In this document: positions 57,566-64,000 of the stretch, piece by piece
Layout: each line of letters starts with the position of its first letter
Numbering within the stretch: position 1 is the first letter of the stretch
Made by a program: the position numbers and the translations under genes
Notes under the pieces: generated by a model
Database searches by the model: none
What the model was told of the DNA's origin: nothing
Seen by the model: only the letters and a program-made list of their open reading frames with translations
Origin: Siphonodentalium dalli
Taxonomy: Eukaryota > Mollusca > Scaphopoda > Gadilida > Siphonodentaliidae
Direction: 5' to 3'
NCBI GenBank assembly: GCA_032622095.1
Contig: CP136062.1
Span: forward strand, 17,983,739 to 18,047,738
Length of the DNA: 64,000 nt

Positions 57566-57631
57566 ATAGATCATGCCATGAATCTGTACATAAGGGCATT
57601 AGCCAAAGTAGAGTTTCATGGCATGATCTAT
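57566..57631. repeat. Hairpin with ATAGATCATGCCATGAA arms
   Basis: 'ATAGATCATGCCATGAATCT' is mirrored by 'GAGTTTCATGGCATGATCTA' around 'CATAAGGGCATTAGCC'. Related to 42036-42105. It lies in intron 1. Confidence 0.65.
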
Positions 57632-57859
57632 GTGTAGTATTGCACTAATGTTAACTTGAAGAAAAGATTTAATTTTGCCTAGTAACATTTAATGAAATAT
57701 TCATGGTTCCAGGCCTCCATGCAGTTACAACATAACATATTTTTGCATTATTCCAATGAAAAAGAAATTGTGAAAAAACCAAATGTGACATATAAACTAG
57801 ACACATTACACACACACCAATATGTCATATAACCCTTGCAAAAAGAAATCCGAGCTATT

Positions 57860-59470
57860 TTAAAGAAGTTTGGGAATCCTAGGAATTCATAGGATTTCCA
57901 AGGTTTGAACCAAGCTTTTTGAATGAAAATATTTACTCTTCAACAAAGTTTGGAAATCCTTGGTTGGAACCTTGGTAAAGCTTAGTAAAGCTTGGATCTA
58001 AGTTTTACCAAGCTTTACCAAGCTTTACCAAGGTTGTCACATAAAGTGAAACCTTGGAAAAGCTTGGAAAAGCTTGGAAATCCTTGACTCAGTGTTGACC
58101 AACCTTGGTAAAGCTAAGTAAAGCTTGGATCTAATAGTTACTAAGCTTTTCCAAGCTTTACCAAGGTTCTTACATGAAGTTTGAAAAGCTTGGAAATCCT
58201 TGGAAAAACTTGGTAAAGCTTAGTTGTAGGTCACATGACTGGGTCACATGACTATGCAGACGTCACTGTTGTATGTGGCAGCATTTTGAATTAACTGTTG
58301 CACTGAGTTTAAATCCATGCTTTATCACAACAATTTTCACATAAGTTATTGTTTGTGTGGCCATGATGTTTTCTATTTTACTCATAGCATATGGCTGTAC
58401 ATGTAGTGATATTTTTATTTATGATATTATTTTAACAATTGTTTTACCATTTCCAAGACTGACCTTAAGGACCACTATCTACCTTTTCATTCAAAAGGCT
58501 TGTCCATATCATTATTTATTTATAGCTAATTTATCTAATTTAACTGTTTTATCACACTCCAAATACCTCAGATCCATAAACATATACCTGTGAATATTAT
58601 TCTATACATTTTACATGGTATAAGGTACCATTTATCTCAATCTAAATAGAATAACAAAATTCTGACTGAAAAGTGAACTTTGAATGAATATCATGAATGA
58701 TTATATGGCATGGTTCATGACTGTTTTAAATTTCAAGAGATTGTATCATTAATGATGATGCTATTGTCAAAGTTGAAGCCTTTGCAGTGTCATTAGTGAT
58801 TTTCACCTTTTAAATACAAAACAATTGCAACCTTGGTAAAGCTGGGTTGCAACCTTGACCAAGGTCGTTTACAACCTTGGTAAAGCTTGGTAAAGTTAGG
58901 TTGGAAAGCTTGGTAAAGCTTGGAAAAGCTAGGCTGCAACCTTGGTAAAGCTTGGAAAAGCTGAGCTGGAACCTTGGTAAAGCTTGGAAAAGCTAGGCTG
59001 GAACCTTGGTAAAGCTTGGAAAAGCTAGGTAAAGCTAGGCTGGAACCTTGGTAAAGCTTGGTAAAGCTAGGTAAAGCTAGGCTGGAACCTTGGTAAAGCT
59101 AGGCTGGAACCTTGGTAAAGCTTGGTAAAGCTAGGTAAAGCTAAGCTGGAACCTTGGTAAAACTAGGTAAAGCTAGGCTGGAACCTTGGTAAAGCTAGGT
59201 AAAGCTAGATTGGAAACCTTGGTAAAGCTTGGTAAAGTTATGATTAAGATTTTGTAAAGCTTGGAAATCCTTGGATAAGCTCGGTATAATTTGCTGAGGT
59301 ATTCCAAGGTTTTCCGAACTTGAAACGTTCCAATACCGCCCCAAGGATTTCCCAGCTTTTCCAAGGTCTCTGATCCTAGGATATCCTAGGAATTCCAAGG
59401 AATTTTCCTAACTTTTCCAAGCTTTTATTCCTAGGATATCCTAGGAATTCCTTGGATATCCTAGGACATT
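57860..59470. repeat. Degenerate CCTTGGTAAAGCTTGGAA repeat field
   Basis: Dense repeats of 'CCTTGGTAAAGCTTGGAAAA', 'GCTAGGCTGGAA' and their complements at 57860-58220 and 58825-59470. Between them (58240-58820) is an A/T-rich piece without repeats. The last part adds 'CTAGGATATCCTAGGAATTC'. Confidence 0.75.
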
Positions 59471-59488
59471 TTGGTAAGGGAAACTAGG

Positions 59489-61335
59489 CATATTACACAC
59501 ACCAATGTGTCATACAAACTAGGCACATTACACACACCAATGTGTCATATAAACTAGGCACATTACACACACCTATGTGTCATATAAACAAGAGGTACGC
59601 TGCCGCGTGGCATTTGCCCCCGACCGTAGCAATTCGGATTAAGCATGGACGAAACTGCGCATATCCGTGGAGGTCTATATGACCATTCCAAAAGAAGTTT
59701 GTACAGAAATGTTGACTAAAAACCCCAAAACAAGCGATCCGGAAACCCAAAAACAAGCGAAAATTCAAATTTTCTAAGTTAAGAAAAGGGCCATAACTCT
59801 GGCAAAAATCATCAGATCATACCCAAATTCGCGCTTGACATGTATTTTCATATAACTGATCCACAAAAATACAGGATTTACAATCGTACCACCAAAGCTC
59901 ACGCTATCATCTGGAAACCCCAAAAAACAAGAGAAAAATTGAATTTTCTAAGTAAAAAAGGGCCATAACTCTGGTGAAAATGGCTGGACGAAACCCGTGC
60001 TATGCATGTAGCTGTTCCCCCATGCTGCTCTATCACCATACCAAATATCAGCTAAATCTGCCCAGCGGTTGCTGAACAATAATGCAAAATGTTCGTACGG
60101 ACGGACAAAATTCAAATTTTCTAAGTTGAAAAAAATGGCCATTACTCTGGCAAAAATCATCAGATCATACCCAAATTCGCACTTGACATGTATTTTCATA
60201 TAACTGATCCACAAAAATACGGGATTTGCAATCGTACCACCAAAGCTCACGCTATCATCTGGAAACAAAAAAAACATGAGAAAAATTGAATTTTCTAAGT
60301 AAAAAAAAGGGCAATAACTCTGGTGAAAATGGGTGGACGAAACCCGCGCTATGCATGTAGCTGTTCCCCCATGCTGCTCTATCACCATACCAAATATCAG
60401 CTAAATCTTCCCAGCGGTTGCTGAACAATAATGCAAAATGTTTGTACAGATGGATAAAATTTAATTTTCTAAGTAAAAAAAAGGGCCATAACTCTGGTGA
60501 AAATGGGTGGACAAAACCCATGTTATACATGTAGCTGTTCCCCCATGCTGCTCTATCACCATACCAAACTCTATCACCATACTAAATCTGCCCAGCGGAT
60601 GCTGAACAATAATGCAAAATGTTTGTACGGACAGACGTACGGACGGACGGACAGAGACGTCGACTATATACCCGCCGACTTCAAGTCGGGGGCATAATAA
60701 ATGGGGCATTATACACACACCAATGTGTCATATAAACTAGGCACATTAAACACACCAATGTGTCATATACACTAGGCACATTACACACACACGCCAATGT
60801 GTCATACAAACTAGGCACATTACACAAACCAATGTGTCATATAAACTAGGCATATTACACACACCAATGTGTCATATAAAATAGGCACATTACACACACA
60901 CCAATGTGTCATATAAACTAGGCATATTACACACACTAATGCGACATATAAACTAGGCACATTACACACCAATGTGTCATATAAACTAGGCATATTACAC
61001 ATACCAATGTGTCATATAAAATAGGCACATTACACGCACCAATGTGTCATATAAACTAGGCACATTACACACACCAATGTGTCATATAAACTAGGCATAT
61101 TACACACACCAATGTGTCATATAAACTAGGCATATTCCACACACCAATGTGTCATATAAACTAGGCATATTACACACACCAATGTGTCATATAAACTAGG
61201 CATATTCCACACACCAATGTGTCATATAAAATAGTAAAATTACACACACCAATGTGTCATATAAACTAGGCACATTACACACACATCAATGTGACATATA
61301 AACTAGGCACATTACACACACACCAATGTGTCATT
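59489..61335. repeat. 35-bp satellite, ~21 copies, split by an inserted element
   Basis: The unit is 'ACTAGGCACATTACACACAC' then 'CAATGTGTCATATAA'. About three units precede the insertion (59489-59588) and about eighteen follow it (60702-61335). Variants include CATATT for CACATT and added CA. Confidence 0.85.
59585..60701. mobile_element. GGCCATAACTC-type element inserted in the satellite
   Basis: Starts 'AACAAGAGGTACGCTGCCGC' and ends 'CAAGTCGGGGGCATAATAA'. Four tandem modules carry 'GGGCCATAACTCTGG', 'CATGCTGCTCTATCACCA' and 'TGTTTGTACGGACGG'. With satellite on both sides, both termini of this family can be read here. Confidence 0.8.
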
Positions 61336-61470
61336 TTGTTATTGAACAATTGAAACAATTAATTATTTTCTGTCCCTCTAACAGATTGAGACTATATCAA
61401 ATAAATAGAGAGAAAAATCCGTATCAAACAAAATAGTGTCTATCACAGTTAAATTGTAGCAAAATGGGTC

Positions 61471-61669
61471 AGGTTACTATGAATCGGGTGGCAGGTTACT
61501 ATGAATCGGGTGGCAGGTTACTATGAATCGGGTGGCAGGTTACTATGAATCGGGTGGCAGGTTACTATGAATCGGGTGGCAGGTTACTATGAATCGGGTG
61601 GCAGGTTACTATGAATCGGGTGGCAGGTTACTATGAATCGGGTGGCAGGTTACTATGAATCGGGTGGCA
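61471..61669. repeat. 22-bp perfect tandem repeat, nine copies
   Basis: The unit 'AGGTTACTATGAATCGGGTG' + 'GC' is repeated without a visible mismatch from 61471 to 61669, followed by 'CAACAGTACAGTACAG'. It is intronic, about 390 bp from the exon 1 donor. Confidence 0.92.
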
Positions 61670-61799
61670 CAACAGTACAGTACAGTATTGTCAATTGAAC
61701 AAAAAGATATACCGTAATAACGGCTATTTAAAATCACCACTCTTTTGATAAGTAAGCACACATGACTTCTGGTAAATTGTTATCCAAATAAACACGGGG

Positions 61800-61972
61800 G
61801 ATTAACTAATAACTGTGGAGACTCACATATATAAGAGAATACATTGGCCAAATAATATTTACCTTGACAATGTAAGTCAGTGTATTCTCTAATATATGTG
61901 AGGCTCCCTATGGGAGACACTGGCACAGGATCAATAATGCTACACCAGCTCGGCTCCTGTCATGAAAGGGTT
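61800..61972. mobile_element. Diverged TTAA/hairpin MITE near exon 1
   Basis: Contains 'TCACATATATAAGAGAATAC' mirrored by 'GTATTCTCTAATATATGTGA' and ends 'CATGAAAGGG' + TTAA. It resembles the piggyBac-type hairpins at 33117 and 42407 but is more diverged. It lies 84 bp downstream of the exon 1 donor. Confidence 0.55.
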
Positions 61973-62055
61973 AATGAATGACTGCACAGGTTTTAGTGAG
62001 GCCTGGGGATATTCTGACTGACTGGCCAAAAGTCTGGCTATTATGAATACTATAC

Positions 62056-63202
62056 CTGAGCTGATAGTGCACACGGCTATGGACTTGGCTTTGATCTTGT
62101 CGGCCTCAATGAAGCAGATATGCACAGCCTTGAAAAGGTCGTTCAGGCAGTCTGATTTGCTTAATGGGTAGTCGTCCCACTGAGGTCCGACGGTGTGTAT
62201 CACGCTATGGCATGGCATCCTTCCCGCGGACGTGATATAAGCTGAACCTATGTCTAACTTCCCTTGTCTCATAACCAGATTGTCACTTTCCACCCTGATA
62301 ATATCACCGCCGGCTCTTTCTATGGCAGCCGCGATTCCACCACCATGCCTCATCTCCGCATTAGCTGCATTCACGATAGTGTCAACCTGAATTTTAGTGA
62401 TGTCAGCCCGGTGAACTTTAACCCAAAGCTTTTCTCCCAGCTTGATCATGTCATCATCAACCTTGTGTGAAGTATCATCTGAAACATCGTCTGCATCATC
62501 GCTTGCAAATTGTCGCCGTTTTCTCGATTTTGTTTTCTTTGGGCCTAGAAGGTATTGGAGTTTATTCTTCACCATAGAAATCTCTTCCCAGTCCAAACTC
62601 TGAATTCTTATTTTGCGATTAGAATCATCCATTAAAATATTACATGAGAAATTCTTCTCGCAATCCGATATGATTTCTGCGAGTTCGGCCTGTGAATCGG
62701 GCTGATATTCCACAACATCCTCATTGACATGAGGGATTATATCAACGTCGTGACTAATAAGCCTACTGAACGTGACAACATCATGCTTTTGGCAGAATAA
62801 TCTGACCATCCCATCTTCGTTTAATTGAATTCTTATGAACTGAGAATCGATCAAGCTCTTTAATAATTTTAACTTTGAAAACTGCATGGTTTTGTCGTAA
62901 TCTTTCCTAGAAAGCAGTTTGAACTCTATGTTCTTTTCCTCATTTTCACTCTGACTTCTAGATACTACAGATGGCAAGAGAGCAGCTGTGTGTGGCTCAG
63001 CATGTCCAATATAGTGTTTAATAGCTTTTTCTGCTTCTAAGATCTGGTACATCGTTCCCTGGAATTCAATCGTGTTTTTCCTTTGGACAGCCTCGAGTCC
63101 TGTTTGCAATTTCACTTTCCGTTTCATATCGCTGACAGCACTCTTGCACTCAGCAGCTTCAAATAAGCTTTGTCGTAACTGAACTTTGACTTCACAAAAA
63201 AC
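62056..63202 (-). CDS. Deltex-like gene, first exon in window (KH-like region, macrodomain 1)
   Basis: The acceptor 'ACATTTTCAG' at 63203 and the donor 'GTATAG' at 62055 bound 1147 bp. The frame is open from the first codon, so this is an internal exon and the start codon lies upstream of the window. Residues 1-220 resemble the KH-like repeats of PARP14/DTX3L-type proteins ('EFQGTMYQILEAEKAIKHYI', 'LQYLLGPKK'). 'KKTKSRKRRQ' (about 223-231) could be a nuclear localisation signal. Macrodomain 1 starts at about 257, with 'DTIVNAANAEMRHGGGIAAA', 'GSAYITSAGRMPCHSVIHTV' and 'AVCTISSG'. The ADP-ribose-binding NAAN and HGGGIA loops are intact, so binding and perhaps hydrolysis is expected. Confidence 0.9.
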
Positions 63203-64000
63203 CTGAAAATGTGAAGAGTAAAATTATCAATGTTCTAAAAATAGCAACAATTTACTGTCCCAATTTGTATAAAAAAAATATTTTCCTGGTGATAGAAGCT
63301 GCTGTTGTCTTTAAGGCCTATTCAAATGGCGACATGAGCAATTAGGACAAAGGTAATACTGCTGATAAATTCACACGACCAAAGCGTCAATCGAAAAAAT
63401 AGGATTCGTCCTAGTTGAGCGACGACATGGTCAGAGCGTTTACTTGAGTGTTTTCGGCTTTTTCAACGATGGCGATCCGTCAACATTCCCAAGTTCATTC
63501 AAGGTAAACAGAATGGCTACTTCAAATCCAATATCTATAGCGGAAATTATAAATTATGAAGTATTAACTAACAAGACTGTATCATACAAAACACACAAAG
63601 AGAATGTATGGAATATAGATAGACCAGTCTACAAGTTAATTTTATAATTAATTTGGCATTTTATTGTTTTATTAGATGGCGTTAAAAAAAATATTTCAGT
63701 GTTATTGACTCGCGTGAGTTGGCCCAATGAGCCCGGCCCACCCCCCCCCCCGGGAAAACTACCAGATATAAACCATATGTGATGCCATTGACGTAGAAAT
63801 TGCATCGCTCGAGTCACGTCTGTACTTATCTTATGAAACAGGAGAAAATTAGTAAGTTCTACAATTAACTTTGTGAGAATAATTATAACTCAACAAAGTT
63901 ATCATTTGGAACAATAAAATAATCAACAAATTCTAAGTAGAACATGGGGTAACTCTGTCAGAAATTTTCATACTGGACTCAAATTAAAACTAGACAGGAA
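63203..64000. other. Upstream intron of the Deltex-like gene
   Basis: No further exon could be identified. A plus-strand ORF (63444-63647) has no domain. A C-run lies at 63739-63751. A fragment of a GGCCATAACTC-type element begins near 63928 ('TAACTCTGTCAGAAATTTTC'). Confidence 0.4.

Noticed and set aside
61471-61669. Regular short repeats resembling a CRISPR array
   Set aside because: Units are head-to-tail with no spacers, and the sequence is an intron of a eukaryotic gene.
61940-62055. Extension of the first Deltex exon to a stop at 61940
   Set aside because: The frame after 62056 reads intron and MITE sequence. A GT donor at 62055 joins in phase to exon 2 and completes the macrodomain.

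Overview
This is a repeat-rich invertebrate nuclear genome window, most probably from a bivalve or other lophotrochozoan. The evidence is spliced genes with GT..AG introns, multi-kilobase introns full of transposons, many short non-autonomous elements built around 'GGCCATAACTC' and runs of 'GGACGGAC', and a Deltex/macrodomain gene of an invertebrate type. The taxon is inferred, not proven. No rRNA, tRNA, operon or CRISPR array was seen.

Layout. 1-13.5 kb holds only repeats: GGCCATAACTC-type elements, TA-flanked TIR elements nested in them, a 2-kb foldback element with a minisatellite core, several palindromes and a hAT-type MITE with a perfect 8-bp target duplication. 13.7-15.8 kb is a KDZ-transposase-like gene (HMGXB3-like C-terminal region). 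16.3-17.6 kb is a small element with ~290-bp terminal inverted repeats that carries a catalytically dead Ulp1 protease relic. 17.6-32.4 kb is bounded by large inverted repeats and is read here as one giant Mutator-like element (MULE). On the minus strand it encodes, in order, a MULE transposase, a SWIM zinc finger, a Ulp1/SUMO-type cysteine protease and a PHD finger. Two further elements are inserted into that coding region. One of these (25.6-27.8 kb) contains a relic of another transposase, which is itself split by a non-LTR retroposon with a 14-bp target duplication. 32.4-41 kb is again repeats: a piggyBac-type MITE, TA-flanked hairpin MITEs and a 31-bp minisatellite.

41.1-63.2 kb is the main host gene. 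It is on the minus strand, spliced, and its 5' end lies beyond the window. Five exons (62056-63202, 56695-57420, 55107-55630, 47651-47868, 41128-41305) join in phase to give at least 930 residues: KH-like region, macrodomain 1, degenerate macrodomain 2, C3HC4 RING, Deltex C-terminal domain and a basic tail. In vertebrates the macrodomain protein PARP9 and the RING-Deltex ligase DTX3L are separate partners; here the equivalent modules sit in one polypeptide. Four of the five exons have extra partial copies of their exon-intron junctions nearby. The introns hold a near-perfect 1537-bp tandem duplication, a 5-kb inverted-repeat-bounded block and several satellite arrays.

The protein families are recognised from motifs read in the translation. 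Repeat boundaries come from reading both strands by eye and are approximate unless an exact TIR or target duplication is quoted.
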